Assembly (NCBI GenBank): GCA_014529385.2
Contig: CM043963.1
Coordinates: 64,283,469-64,347,468, forward strand
Direction: 5' to 3'
DNA length: 64,000 nucleotides
Source: Adiantum capillus-veneris
Taxonomy: Eukaryota > Streptophyta > Polypodiopsida > Polypodiales > Pteridaceae
The notes beneath the pieces are model-generated. The model made no database searches. It was not told where the DNA came from and saw nothing but the letters and a program-made list of their open reading frames with translations. Below are positions 11,695 through 23,645 of this stretch, one piece after another (positions within the stretch are counted from its first letter, which is position 1; each line of letters opens with the position of its first letter). The translations under genes were made by a program, and so were the position numbers.

Positions 11695-12049
11695 CATAGC
11701 TCCTTGCTTTCATTATAGGCTAGAGACAAAGATAGGGACACATATATATTAGCATATTGTGCTTTAATGAAGCATGTTTGTCTCTTGACTTGAAAGAGAT
11801 TTTGTCACAACCATACTTGCTACATTTTATGTATGCTTATTTGTGGCTATCAGGAGTTGATTATCCTTGATTCATACTCATGGCTGTGTCGTCTTACAGA
11901 CAAGTTGAGTGTTATTTAAAGTTAGCAGCAATGTTTATGTGCTCATAAGTGTTCCGAGCTCTCTATGCATCTTGAGAGTAATTTAGTTCTACAATATGTA
12001 TCTATGGCATGATGTATACACTTGTGGTTTACTATTGGAGAAATTTATT

Positions 12050-12200
12050 CTCACAATTGGGTATTTTGGGAAATTATAAAAAAAATTGAAGGGCATTGTG
12101 GAATTTATGACAAAATATTCGAGGCATTTTGGGAATTTTTGATATTTGAGGGGTATTTTGAGAATTTCCACAAATTAGAGGAGTATTTTGGTAAAGAAAA
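12050..12200. repeat. Imperfect ~30-bp AT-rich tandem repeat
   Basis: About five degenerate units built on 'gggtattttgggaattt'. Non-coding. Confidence 0.6.
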
Positions 12201-12542
12201 ATTGTTGATAGGGTTAGAAAGCCATCACCATGTTGTTTTGGTAAGACTGGTAAAAGGGCAATTAAAGGAGGAGACCATGTGGCAAAGATACATTAATGAT
12301 TTTGTATTTTAACAATGCCTCTATCTATAAGAGGGATAAATTTTTTGACTACCTTGTAAAAGCTTTTAAATTATCTAGTCTAAAGTTAACTACCAATAGA
12401 AGAATATTTAATTATATAGCTCGATTTTAAGGATTGTCATTGTGAATTCAACAAAGACATGAACAGATCAATGTAGTTGAGCTCAAGCACTCATACCTCC
12501 AAGGGGCAGGCATGGTGATTTATCACTTGTTTGAGTAGAGTA

Positions 12543-12770
12543 TGTTGGAATTAGGGTTGTAGAGAAACGTACACAGCTTGGAGAAGACGAAGGAAGCTCA
12601 AGGCACACAATAGAGAGTGTGTTACTTAGTGTGCAATGAAAAGATAGATAGCCCTAGTGTGATGGACGTATATACAATGCACAGGGAAAAAAAACCTCCT
12701 AAAGAGGGAAAAAATGCCCCTACGGTCCTAGTGTGCTCACACACATCACTACCACATGTATATGGTAACA
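12543..12770 (-). repeat. 3' LTR of element B
   Basis: 228 bp, plus strand TGTTGGAATTAG ... TATGGTAACA. Aligns with both LTRs of element E. Confidence 0.88.
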
Positions 12771-13085
12771 AATCCACCATGGAGTGATGCGGTGAATGAG
12801 ACATGAGTAAAGGGAAGTGCCATGCCCTGAGGACACGATCTGTCAGTGTAGATAGTGTTGACAGTGTCCTGTCCAACACCCAAATCAGCCATAAGGCGTC
12901 TGAGCCATACACACACAACCGTAGCTGTGAAGACTGCCCTATACTCAGACTCACAACATGAAGTGGCCACAGTAGGGTGCTTCTTGCTCAACCATGATAT
13001 ACATGAACTGCCAAGCATGAAACAAAAACCACTTGTGGACAATCGTGTCAAAACAACCAGCCCAATCTGAGTTCGAAAAGGCATG
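12771..13085 (-). pseudogene. RNase H remnant (element B)
   Basis: Minus-strand pieces such as STSGFCFMLGSSCISWLSKK and ECEYRAVF-like text, the copia RNase H region. Compared with E (49783-50444), about 230 bp encoding the RNase H C-terminus are missing near 12840. The frame is broken. The 5' continuation lies at 22087, beyond inserted element A. Confidence 0.75.
13081..13085. other. Target duplication GCATG, left copy (element A)
   Basis: GCATG directly before the left LTR end. The identical 5-mer follows the right LTR at 22082-22086. Element E, which lacks the insertion, has the uninterrupted equivalent 'aaaaagcatgtaag' at about 50318. Confidence 0.95.
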
Positions 13086-13321
13086 TGTGCGCTCCCTGCC
13101 GCACTGTCGAAGCAAGGGACTTGCCAATACACCGTGTGCGAGCCACAAATGGCTCCAAGCACACAACAAGCCTAAACTAGCAAGCTCAAGAGAGCAAAGG
13201 GTGTGCCACTCACCGCTCTACGCTCGCCTTCGTGGTGGATTCCTCGCCGCGAAGAAGAAGGAGACGCCACTACGCCGCGCTCAACCGCCTTGTCGCCGCC
13301 GTGCCTTCGTAATGCTCGATC

Positions 13322-13336
13322 GCACACACACTCTCC

Positions 13337-13400
<64 letters not shown>
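13322..13400. repeat. (CT)n(CA)n microsatellite in element A 3' LTR
   Basis: CT run followed by a CA run. About 20 bp longer than the 5' LTR copy (21720-21779), showing divergence by slippage since insertion. Confidence 0.93.
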
Positions 13401-13403
<3 letters not shown>

Positions 13404-13496
13404 AGGTGAAGAAGAAGAAGATGGAGATGGAGATGGAGCAAGAGCACTCTTCTATTGCACAAATGAGAGAATGAGTGAATTTTAGGTTTAGTTGGC

Positions 13497-13504
13497 TTTT
13501 ATAT
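13497..13504 (-). promoter_or_regulatory. TATA box of element A 3' LTR
   Basis: Minus strand ATATAAAA at the same place as in the other family LTRs. Confidence 0.55.
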
Positions 13505-13702
13505 GAGCTCACCCCATTCACACTTGGGCGCCCATGCTTAGCCAACTAATCCCTTGAATGTCCCAGTTAGAGTGCGCCTCTCATCGGCGATCACTCTTAC
13601 CCTATTCCTATTGGTCCGACAAGCCCGGTACCTGACTCTACCAAATACATAATACACGTCCGTCGTAGGTGATGGGGTGTCCGTGAGCCGTGAGGGTTAA
13701 CA

Positions 13703-13716
13703 TGCCCCTCTTCCTG
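13703..13716 (-). other. Polypurine tract of element A
   Basis: Minus strand AGGAAGAGGGGCA directly before the 3' LTR start TGTTAACC. It is the expected plus-strand primer. Confidence 0.85.
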
Positions 13717-15432
13717 ATGTAGATTCCGTCCTCGGAAGCTATTGAGTTGAAGCTGGTTCGTCGAGGTGGAAGAGCATTTGAGATGAATGTCCTTAGCCTT
13801 ATTCAGTCATTGCAAAATCAAACAACATTGGCACAGTAATTGCATTCTCATAAGCGATTAAAATCTATATGCAGTTTGAGGCAGACAAATTGATTGGTAA
13901 TAGAATTTTAAACATTTTGTCAGCACAATAAACATTAAATTGCAATATAATCAAATGCATAAAGAGATGTAAATGTAAAAAATTAAACAAGTATGGGGTC
14001 GCTAATTTAACGATCGAAAGGCACTAGAGATCGACTATTAATACCATGGGTAAGATTCTTAATTTTCTCTTGTCAATTAAGTTGTTTAATCGCGAGAGCC
14101 AAGTATTTCATGTTCGAGGGTTGACTAGAGGCTATACCTAAAAGACCTTGTAGTTAAGCTACGATAAAAGGAATTTCTCATGAAATCATCGCCTGACTGA
14201 TTACCTTTTCTTTGACCCCCCAAAGTCTTTTCATAGTGATTCAATTTTGATGTGTGTGCTTATTTTGTATGCCTTGAGTTTTTTTGCTTTTCAAGGAAAA
14301 GCGTCCACACTGGGAATCTCTAGGGCTCTAGTACCATAGGCGATACATGTGAGTGAAGTACCCAATCAAGCTGAGATTTCTCTTTCAGCTTAAGATTTTA
14401 CATTATGGCACTTGATTTTTTTTTGTTTGTTCGTTTTCAGCATTTTAATTTTGTAACTTTGGGGGGCATATAACTCTGATACACCTCCCCAGGCTCATCA
14501 CACTAGTAAACTCCCTTTATAATACTTAAGCTAAAGGTCAATAGGGTCAAGCCCACTAGAAAGCCCTAGTACATTTCACACAATGCTGCCTGAATCGGAT
14601 TAAGAACCTAAGTAACCATTGATTATTATGAAGGCATTCCCCATGGTATTAAGAGAAGATCTCTAACACCTAGCTTGGTCAAACTAGCTTAGTCGGACTG
14701 CTTGATTTTTAAACCTAGACAAGTGATTATGACAAAACATTACATTGAATTAAATGTTTGATACTAAGCCAATGCACTGAATATTATGCTACCAATCACA
14801 ATCAAAGCAGACAAACATGGATGCAAGAAGATAAGGGCAATGCTAATGGACATAAAACACCTGTTTGTGTTGATGGTCGCGCTTGATTTGAAGTGTGAAC
14901 GAGAGAAAGGTTCCATGAAGGTCCAAATCCTATCAATAGCAACACGCTCCTGTACACACTAGGAAACAAAAGGAATACCTCCAGGAGGCACATTAGTGGG
15001 AAAAGAGAACTTCACTAATCTCTCAACTCTAAAACAGAAACACTCCTATCGTACTAATCTTACCTACCCTCCATCACTCAAGTGATGAGGATCAAAGGTG
15101 TTTTATGGCATAGGTTTCTGTTTCACTGTACCAGATGTGACATGTGTAGGTCTGAGTCAATGTTTTGACTTTTAATGTGCATACTCGTTTGCTAATTGCT
15201 CTTGCTCTTTATTTTTTTATTTTTTTGTTTTTTGTGAGTATAAAGCTTTATATGTACATTCCCTAAGATTGGGAGATATAGAGGTCAGGGAGAAAGGTTG
15301 AGAGGGAAGCAAGTGAATGATGGATGTCCACAAACACTCCCCCCTTCCTTGGGTAGATCATACCATTTGAAATGAGCTTGTCACCCTTTGAAACCAATTG
15401 TTCCAGTTGGTAATAGGTGAGGATTTTTGCCA
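13717..15432 (-). other. Long 3' untranslated region of element A
   Basis: 1.7 kb between the last gag-protease codon and the polypurine tract. No conserved reading frame on either strand and no polymerase remnant. I see nothing else recognisable in it. Confidence 0.6.
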
Positions 15433-15873
15433 TTAGTTTTCTATTACCCTAGGCGCCTCGTCGAGTTGCAAGGGTGGTAAGGTACTCTCCCAGGATCGAA
15501 CTTGAAGTGGTTCATCAGGTGATTCTTGAACACTGGGAGGTGTGGATTCTTTTGTAGCTTCATGGAGGTCCACTACTATAGATGGAGGCTGTGTAGAAGC
15601 TTTTACCTCTATGGATGTATTACATGAGGAGCTAGAAGCTTCATGGGACTCCCCCCTTCCTGAGCTAGGTGGAACAAATCGTTCTTTCTTTGGTACCCAA
15701 ACTAGCTCGGGAGCAGGTGTGTAGCATTCTGTGATTTTTTTCTTTCCACGATCATTGATTCGTTTTGGAGCTATGGGATTGGGCTCACTTGGGTCAGGTG
15801 ATAGGTAGGAGCACAATCTACGTTTTGGCACCCAGATTTGATCATTTCCTTGATAGTAGCCTTGGGCTTCCAA
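15433..15873 (-). pseudogene. C-terminal WVPK segment of gag-protease (element A)
   Basis: 146-residue stretch, in frame with the protease part but separated by a TGA at 15877-15879. It carries the motifs NDQIWVPKRRL and ELVWVPKKERF, then a Ser/Pro-rich acidic tail. With KWVPK and RWIPK at the end of the upstream part, this makes four W-V/I-P-K copies. The same motif occurs twice downstream of integrase in element G. Function unknown. Confidence 0.7.
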
Positions 15874-15876
15874 TAG

Positions 15877-17619
15877 TCATTTAGGGATCCATCGCAACAT
15901 TTTCTTACTTTTCTTGGAGCGAGTGGTACGTTTCTTACAAGGCTTCTGTTTTTTAGCACTAGTTATGGTCACTAAAGAAGCTTTAGGGACCCACTTGTAT
16001 GTTTTCTTCGTTACATTAGGATGAGTCTTGTCAGAAGCGATATGCATTGCTTGTAGCATATTTAAGGGTATAGGCATTTCATCCCCCTCAGGTGTTACCC
16101 AGGTCGTCCCCCTATTTCCCCAAGTGTCTATGGTTGCTTCTAGCTGGACCCAATCCACATTGTCTGACTCAGTCATCCCAGGTAGGATATCCATATAAGG
16201 AGAATCTTGGCCAATGTCTGTATCCTTCTTACAAGTGTAACAATATTGTAGTGGGGCCGAGTGAACTGTGGTGTCAGAGCGATGATCAATAATGGTTTTA
16301 CTCCCTAAGGGGTGTACCTTATCAGTCACCAAATCCACTCTAAGGACAGAGTCTTGGAATTGCAAATATACATGATTTTTAGACCAATCATGAACCATTT
16401 GTGCTTCCCTCATGAATGGTCGTCCTAAAATCATCTCATATGACATAAGGTGTTTAGAGAAATCCATTACAATGAACGTATGTCGTACCTTGTGTCCTAG
16501 AACTTTGATCTTAAGATCCTTGAGCATCCCCATAGGTTTGGCTATGGTACCATTTGCCATCTTTACCACAATGTTAGTAACATTGAGGCGGGGTTTTCCC
16601 ATGGATTCCCAACAATCTTTTGTAACGATGCTAACTCCCGCACCACCATCAAGAATTCCCTTTATAGTTAATCCCTTGGTAGTGATGGGTAGGGTCGCAT
16701 TAGACTCGTCGCCTTCAAAATACTGCCCTAATTCGTTAATGGGTACTTCGATCACAGACTCGTGTCCATCTAAGTCAAGTGATTGCACATGATTTTCCTC
16801 ATCAATCATAATCGAGTCAGGCCTATTTGGTTGCGCAAACTGCGGTAATCCCGTTCGTAGCTCTCCGTTAAGGAATGCTCGAAGTGCAAGGAATAACTCA
16901 GGATCTCCATACAGCTTTGCTATGATCGTGGTTCGGACCTCAGAAGACATGAAGTCCACTAGTTTGGCAACATTCATTGGCATTTTGCAAGGTGTAGGTC
17001 CTTGACTAGGAACTGGTGAGGATGGAATCTCATATTCCTCAATGGGATCAGGTATTCCTTCGTTAAACATCCTTTCCAACAAGAAGGGTGTATGCTCACT
17101 TTCTGATGTCCCGTCCTCACTCCCTTCTTGGATGATACTAGATATGGCTAACGGTCTATGGTTCATGTGGGGTGGATGAACTTGCGTGGGAAACACTGTG
17201 TCATGAATTTTCACATGCATGGGTTCTGGTTCTAGTTTCCTTTGAGTCTCCTCCACTAAACCTCTTAGATGTTTCACCTGCTCAATCTCGTCTACTGGGT
17301 TTGGGTACGTCCCAATCTTCTTTTTACGATTCTTCCCTTTTTGCCTCTGCGGTTTATCTTGGGGGTCTTGGATTGGATTTGGAAACACTTGTGGGGTTTT
17401 CAGAGGCTCTTTATGGTTTTCTCTTATTCGATTTTCATTTGGTTCCATGTTACGGTTTTCTTTGTCGGTCTTTCCCTTTGTGGTATTGGTTCTAGTCTCC
17501 ATTGTCTCGATTGAATCTGAATCATCCTCGAGGTCATTCATATACACGGGGTCATCTCCTGTTCCTATGTTTCTTTTGGAACTTGGCTTTGAATTTCCCG
17601 TATTCTGCGACCTCTTCCT
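15877..17619 (-). pseudogene. Retropepsin part of gag-protease (element A)
   Basis: 556-residue open stretch (15877-17547) following a TGA at 17620-17622. An acidic/basic linker (residues 1-190) precedes a conserved block (MNVAKLVDFMSSEVRTTIIA). The retropepsin core follows at residues 290-400: GILDGGAGVSIV with catalytic Asp at codon 16648-16650 and D-G-G in place of D-S/T-G, then flap-region sequence and the ILGRPFMREAQ motif. D-G-G variants are common in plant gypsy proteases. It would cleave Gag. The following ~150 residues end in WVPK motifs. All pieces from 15433 to about 19430 share one frame, so single nonsense changes broke one polyprotein. Confidence 0.82.
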
Positions 17620-19440
17620 TCATGTCTTCTTTTTCTTTGCTTGGATAACTGACGCGGTATCTCTCTCTTCGAGGATATGGCCTGGCCCTTGAAGCATTGA
17701 CCGTGTAATCGCATAAGTGGGTGCGATGGGTGGTATTGGCGATGCCACACTAGCAATTTCGACCAAATTTAGGGGTGTGATTTTAGGCACATTTGGGTTA
17801 TAGGGGCATTGGGCAATCAAGTGATCTATGCCACAACGATTACATGTGAGTATTGGCATTGCAGACGTGCTCCCTTGATTCATTTGCATCTGTGCAACAT
17901 TCTTTTACAGCCTAATAGGGCACTCCGCTGCCCGATGTGGTCCACCACACTCGTAGCATTGAAGAGGTAGCCTCCTAGCCTGGGTGTTGATATTTTGACC
18001 TCTGAATGCGAGAGCAGCAGCTTGATAAACCGGCTTGACTTGCCCCCAACAATCTTCCATGTAGTATATAGGACACTCTTCCAATGTATCAAGTCCGTAG
18101 GCAATACTAGTGTCTATTTCCTCCTCACAGCCATCTGCATAAGCATTAGATGGCTCGCAACCCACTTGGTTCATAGGGGCGACTCTTGGATGCGGGGGCT
18201 GCGGTCCTAGCACAGGAGGTGGTAGCGGTGTAGCTTGTACAACATTTTGAGATCTAGGAACCATGTGTTGCGGTAGTTGCTCAACAGGTGGAGCAGGAAT
18301 CAATACAGGAGCTCGAGGCGCATCCGTCCAGGCTACAGGTGGTCTATTTGCCATCATACGTTTGATCATTAAACAATCCTTAGCTTGGTGACCATACCTA
18401 CCACATGCGTTGCAAGTTCCATTAAATTTTACTCTAAACGTAGGGCACTCACTAGTGCTATGTGGACCTAAGCAAATGGAACACCATTGTTGCTCCCTTC
18501 TTGGATACATGTGACTATTTTGAGGGGGTCGATTATCCTTAAGAGACTCTTGGATTGCCTTGGTGAGGTCTGTCAAGAATGTCTCAAATACCTTTGGCTC
18601 ATTGGCAATGGGCTTTGCAGTCATGGGTTCATACTCAATGGCTTGTGAGCTAGCTGATCTCGTGTCAGTAGACACCCTCATGCCTGCTATCATCAAGTTG
18701 TCCTCTAATTGGATTGCATTGGCAGTGACATCTTCCCAGGTTGTGATACCTCTAATCACTAGTCCATTATAGATTCCTTCATTCCTCAACCCTTGAATGA
18801 ATCGATCAAGCAGTTGGTTATTGTTGAAGCGCTCATTTACAGGGCAGCGAGAGTTTAAGTGCTTTAGACGACTAATGAAGTCCCTTACTGACTCTCCTTC
18901 CATACGTTCGGCCTTCTGTAGCTGAGATGCTACACCCCAAAGCACACCTTCTCGTATGTACTCCTTTAGAAACAACCTTCGGAGGGTAGGGTAGATTGTT
19001 TTCTTGTCCACCCTTAGGGTTCTATACCAATCTCCAGCCTTCCCACTTAATGTCAAGCTTAAGGCATTGCACTTATGTAGTTCGTTGCGTTCCCCTAAGG
19101 AATCACATACTTGTTCAAACACTTCAATGTGTTTTCTAGCATCTTCGTCCCCATTGAATTTTTGCGTGAGTTTGGCAATTTGTACTGCCTTACTTCTAGG
19201 CTCTCTATCAGATGCATGACGCATATTTTCCGCGATAGATTGACCTATGGTTTGAGCAAACGCTGCCAAGTCACCTATGTGAGGAGGCAGGGCCAGTGGA
19301 GGTACTCTTGGAATCATATGTGGGAGAGGAACGAGTACCGGTCTTGGCATATGTGTGGATGATGCAGGATATGGAACATAACCGGGCATAGGTCCACTCG
19401 GATAAGGGCTAGGGAGTGGCACTCGAGGAGCATAACAAGT
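17620..19440 (-). pseudogene. Capsid and nucleocapsid of gag (element A)
   Basis: 505-residue open stretch (17905-19422) plus its in-frame continuation after a TAA at 17905-17907. The capsid (retrotransposon gag) domain lies at about residues 78-245: KLTQKFNGDEDARKHIEVFE, LSLTLSGKAGDWYRTLR and RDFISRLKHLNSRCP. Four zinc knuckles follow: CSICLGPHSTSEC (314), CNACGRYGHQAKDC (337), CYECGGPHRAAEC (489) and CNRCGIDHLIAQC after the stop. Three of the four have C-x2-C-x3-H-x4-C spacing, one residue short of the usual form. The first residue at 19422 is GTG, not a start. The frame joins the N-terminal part by a frameshift near 19430-19440. Confidence 0.85.
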
Positions 19441-20507
19441 AGTACAATTGGAGGTGTGGGGGCCATGTGTGCATAAGGGACTAGAGGCACATACGGTCGA
19501 GGCCCCATATTAGGTACTACGACACTAGGTAGTGGCACTGCGCTAACCGTAGATGTCATCGATACATTCTCTGTCAGGCTTATCCCTGGAGTGAGCACTG
19601 TGTTTTCCTTAATAGAGGGTTGAGCCAAGTTAGGGAAGCTAAAGTTGTCGCTCGGAGGCTCAGATTGCATAGAGACCCCAGGTGAAATGACGTAAGATGG
19701 GTCCATGGGACTCATTAGAGGAGTCTCCATTTGTGATAGAGTAGGCTGTTGAGCCTTGCTCATATCCAGAAATCTCATGGGGCCAGTTGAGAGTATATTT
19801 ACCCCTCGGTTTTGCCTTTCTGATTGAATAATGCCATGGATAACATTACAGATCATTTTCTGTTGATCTTCGATGCTCGTGGCACTAGAGGTGGATTGTA
19901 CAATCTCTATTCATCCTACATGGTAGGCGTGGCCAGAGTGTAGATCCGTCAACACCTCAGTGTGGAGGTCGTATGTCCAATGATCATTAATGAACAATCC
20001 TTCTAGAGTCGACGTGTTAAAGGTTTCTTGTGAGGTAGAAGCAATGTTGCTCCCCGTGGTTTTACTTGTCACCAACGGTACTCTAAAGGGAACTTCTGAG
20101 GGAGGCAGCTCAACAGGGCCTTCTTGGTAAGAAGTTGGCAGGATATCCACATGGACACTCTTTGGTGGTGTGGGGTCCATGTGCGATGTGAAATGAGATT
20201 CCACTTCCCCACCCCCTTCGTATGCTTCATTTGCATCAGGTTCCGAGCGAGTAGCTCTACCTAATGTTTCCATGAAACGGCTAAACATACTAGTACTAGG
20301 CTGTGGAGCTTCGGGAGGTGCATGGCCTTCTCTCTCAATGTTTTGGGTAGGGTATGCTTCCATGATCTCTGAGTCGGAGGAGGAATCACTAGCGGCTATT
20401 TTAGGGTCTTGGGTGGTGCTACCTTGTGTCCCCGCTGAGGGTCTAGAGCCTACAGAGGCACCCTCAATATGCTCGTGTTCTAGCACCCGCCCAGAGCGTA
20501 AGTGCAT
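19441..20507 (-). pseudogene. N-terminal region of gag (element A)
   Basis: Begins near 20507 with HLRSGRVLEHEHIEG; the match in element C is YLRSGRVLES. It is a Ser/Thr/Pro-rich, acidic region (motifs DSSSDSEIME, EAYEGGGEVES) with no recognised domain. A TGA at 19911-19913 interrupts it, and the same frame continues at 19314-19856 through a Pro-rich segment until the frameshift. The window holds no better upstream ATG. The first residue here may be read from a leader start. Confidence 0.65.
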
Positions 20508-21467
20508 GTGCCTTTGATACCCTCAGGTGTCAAAAAGCTGCTCTAGGAGGCCTTGTGACTAGTTTTTTGCGTGTTTTTTGTTTGTTTTTTTGCTAGATTT
20601 TTTAGACGTATCGTGGAATGGGCCATGTGATAGCTCGAAACGAGTGTATCGCTAGGAGGGACGCGCTGTGCTTTACAGCCCACCGTTTGGTTCTATTTTG
20701 CTCCAGAAAAGCTCGAAACAGTCTTTTCCTAGTTGGGGAACTACGCTCCAAATAGCAAGTCTAAGGGTGCAAGTGGGAAGAGAAGGGAGGAGAGTGGAGG
20801 ACTTGTCCCACATGCTCTCATTCCCTCTTGAGGGAGTAGGGTGAGTCTAGTATATATATATAAGAGTGAGTCTAGTATATATCATAAGGCTGAGGACTAA
20901 GGCCTAGGCCTGGGCCTGGGCTTGGGCTTTGGGCTTGGGCTTGGGCTTGGGCTTGGGAAATGATCTCGATCCCGATCTAACTTTTATACAAACCAACCCG
21001 TCCGTTTTAAAACTCACGTTTTTTATTTTCGAAAATTTAACCTCCCCCTCACTCACGTTTTTATTTTTCGGATTTTTTTTTCAAATTTTTTAATTTTTTT
21101 AAAAATTTATTTATTTATTTATTTTTTTGGCACGCGTTTTGGTGCGCGTTGACCTCACCTACCCACTTTCTGTCTTACCTAATTACTAGCTTGCTTAAAT
21201 AACTAACTGTGCGTCTAACTGTGCACAAACCAGAAAACACAAAAAATGCAGAAAATTAAAACTTGACAGAACTGTTCAGTGCAAACCAGAAAATGCAGAA
21301 AACGCAGAAACGCAAGAAATGCTAACTGTGCAGTGCAAACCAGAAAACGTAGAAAACAGAAATCTCCACACAACTACGCACACTCATTCCCTGCCTTTCC
21401 TATGATAGAAATTGCACCACAAGAAAGCGTAAAGTGCTTAACTGAGCTTAGTGTAGGGCATTTCCAT
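20508..21467 (-). other. Leader of element A
   Basis: Non-coding, about 0.96 kb, AT-rich near 21050-21130. Same order of landmarks as the element C leader, including 'gtgatagctcgaa' and the GGGCTT hexamer tract. Confidence 0.65.
20905..20960. repeat. GGGCTT hexamer tract
   Basis: Tandem 'gggctt' units, one with an extra T. A shorter, degenerate version is in element C (2818-2862). Not the plant telomere unit. Confidence 0.85.
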
Positions 21468-21480
21468 GGCAACGGCGCCA
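21468..21480 (-). other. Primer binding site, tRNA-Asp (element A)
   Basis: Minus strand TGGCGCCGTTGCC, four bases from the LTR. Exact over 13 bases with the 3' end of plant tRNA-Asp, the primer used by Athila/Tat-type gypsy elements. Confidence 0.88.
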
Positions 21481-21484
21481 AAAA

Positions 21485-21734
21485 TGTGCGCTCCTTGCCG
21501 ATTGTCGAAGCAAGGGACTTGCCAATACACCGTGTGCGAGCCACAAATGGCTCCAAGCACACAACAAGCCTAAACTAGCAAGCTCAAGAGAGCAAAGGGT
21601 GTGTCACTCACCGCTCTACGCTTGCCTTCGTGGTGGATTCCTCGCCGCGAAGAAGAAGGAGACGCTGCTACGCCGCGCTCAACCGCCTCGTCGCCGCCGT
21701 GCCTTCGTAATGCTCGATCGCACACACACTCTCC

Positions 21735-21783
<49 letters not shown>

Positions 21784-22081
21784 AGGTGAAGAAAAAGAAG
21801 ATGGAGATGGAGATGGAGCAAGAGCACTCTTCTATTGCACAAATGAGAGAATGAGTGAATTTTAGGTTTAGTTGGCTTTTATATGAGCTCACCCCATTCA
21901 CACTTGGGCGCCCATGCTTAGCCAACTAATCCCTTAATGTCCCAGTTAGAGTGCGCCTCTCATCGGCGATCACTCTTACCCTTTTCCTATTGGTCCGACA
22001 AACCCGGTACCTGACTCTACCAAATACATAATACACGTCCGTCGTAGGTGATGGGGTGTCTGTGAGCCGTGAGGGTTAATA
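21485..22081 (-). repeat. 5' LTR of element A
   Basis: 597 bp, plus strand TGTGCGCTCC ... GGGTTAATA. The last but one base differs from the CA end of the 3' LTR. Contains CT/CA runs at 21720-21779. Confidence 0.93.
21877..21884 (-). promoter_or_regulatory. TATA box of element A 5' LTR
   Basis: Minus strand ATATAAAA. Transcription would run leftward into the leader. Confidence 0.6.
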
Positions 22082-22086
22082 GCATG
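22082..22086. other. Target duplication GCATG, right copy (element A)
   Basis: Identical to 13081-13085. Element B sequence resumes right after it. Confidence 0.95.
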
Positions 22087-23337
22087 TAAGTATGGCGGCA
22101 ATGATCCCCCCTTGGGATAAAACAAGCCAAGATGTAAAGTGCCACTAAGGTACCAGAAAATCCTCTTGACAACCTGCCAATGCTTAGATCCTGGGCTATG
22201 CATAAATTTGCTGACCTGTGAGACTGCAAACTAAATATCTGGCCTTGTGCTACATACATAAATGAGGCAGCCAACAGCAATTTGGTAAAGAGTGACATCA
22301 GCAAGATCGCCAGTATCATGTAGACTCAACTTCAAACCTGTTTCCATGGGAGTGGTAATAGGTTTGCAATCCTCAAGTCCAAATTTACATAGCAATGTCT
22401 CTATGTAACTTTTTTGACACAAGGCAATACCACCATCACACTGCTTAAACTGGATACCCAAGTAATGATGCGACAGCCCCAAATCTTTCAACTTGAAAGA
22501 AGCATTCAAATCAGCCTTAAATTCAGTAATATGTCTCTCATTTGGTCCAATGATCAACAAATCATCTACATAAAGAACCACAATGAGGTACATCACCCTC
22601 ATGCTTTACATACAATGTGCTTTCTATTGGAATATTACGAAAGCCTTGTTTGAGCAAAGAGTGTCAGCTTTCTTATACCAAGCACGAGGAGATTTCTTCA
22701 ACCCATACAAAGCCTTGTTACATTTGCACACTTTGTCCTCTTGTCCTTTCTTGACAAAACCGTGAGGCTGCGTTACATAAACTTCCTCAAATATGTCACC
22801 ATTCAAGAAAGCAGTAACAATGTTTGATTGATGTACATCCCAACCAAAATGAGCTGCCAATGCACATAGAAAATGCACAGTAGTCATACCACAAGTGGGA
22901 GCAAAAGTCTCTTCATAATCTATGCCTTTTTGCTGTGCATAACCCTTTGCAACAAGCTGAGCCTTATGGTAATCGATCTCACCATCCGGCTTGCATTTCA
23001 ACTTGTAAACCCACTTCGTACCAATGGCCTTTTTGCCAGGAGGCAAATCACATAAAGTCCATGTGTCATTTTGCATCGTATTTTGATTGCATGGCAGCCA
23101 TCCAATTTTTTGAATTCTGTGCTTCATCAAAAGACAGAGGCTCCTCAACATCATGTAAGTTAGACAGAGCCAAAGCATAACAATCTGATGCATAATATGC
23201 ATGGAAAGAGCCTGAACAAGTACGCCTAGACAAAGGTGCATCCAATTTACTGTCACGCAATGTATGCACCAACCATTTTGGCATACCTCAAGCCTGCTCA
23301 TTTTCAGCCCTTTCCTCATCAAGTACATCGTGTACAT
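22087..23337 (-). pseudogene. Reverse transcriptase (element B)
   Basis: Two main open pieces. 22624-23337 has GTKWVYKLKCKPDGEIDYHK, AQLVAKGYAQQKGIDYEETF and KALYGLKKSPRAWY. 22231-22602 has the catalytic LYVDDLLIIGPN, MKDLG-like SFKLKDLGLSHHYLGI and KPITTPME. Further on come SRDI/tether pieces (22017-22203) including HSPGSKHWQVVKRIFWYL at the start of RNase H. The YVDD box is intact, but frameshifts lie near 22610 and 22210. Collinear with E 50460-51330. Confidence 0.85.
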
Positions 23338-23645
23338 CTACATCAGTAATAGGCTGATCTGTAACATTTTCACAAACCCCCATAGGCTGTACATTTGCCT
23401 CATTGGAATCTACATTCAAACTCCCACCACTGAAAAGAGGCAACAAAGTGTCATAAATGTCCTGTGAGCTTACATTACTGTCTCCTAGTACATGACAACA
23501 AGGGCTGATCAGAATCTTCCACAAACACTACATCCCGTGAAACCAGAATACGCTTTGTTTGCGGATGATACAACCTGTAACCTTTGCTTTCAGCACTATA
23601 ACCAACAAGAATGCATTTGACAGCCTTATCATCCAATTTTCTCCG
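23338..23645 (-). pseudogene. Integrase-RT linker (element B)
   Basis: Low-conservation linker between integrase and RT. Fragments such as DSNEANVQPMGVCENV and SKRILVSRDVVF-like text match the same region of E. Frames are broken. Confidence 0.55.

Larger units (their letters stand above)
13086..13702 (-). repeat. 3' LTR of element A
   Basis: 617 bp, plus strand TGTGCGCTCC ... GGGTTAACA. Pairs with 21485-22081. The length difference lies mostly in the CA microsatellite (13352-13399). Confidence 0.93.
13086..22081 (-). mobile_element. Element A: full-length gag-protease-only LTR retrotransposon
   Basis: 9.0-kb minus-strand element with two LTRs (597 and 617 bp, roughly 97% alike by eye), a tRNA-Asp primer site, a polypurine tract and a perfect 5-bp target duplication (GCATG). 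Its single long coding region (15433-20507) encodes gag and a retropepsin. No RT, RNase H or integrase is present anywhere between the LTRs, so it is a non-autonomous element of the TR-GAG kind with an added protease, dependent on another element's polymerase. It interrupts copia element B in its RNase H. Confidence 0.92.
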
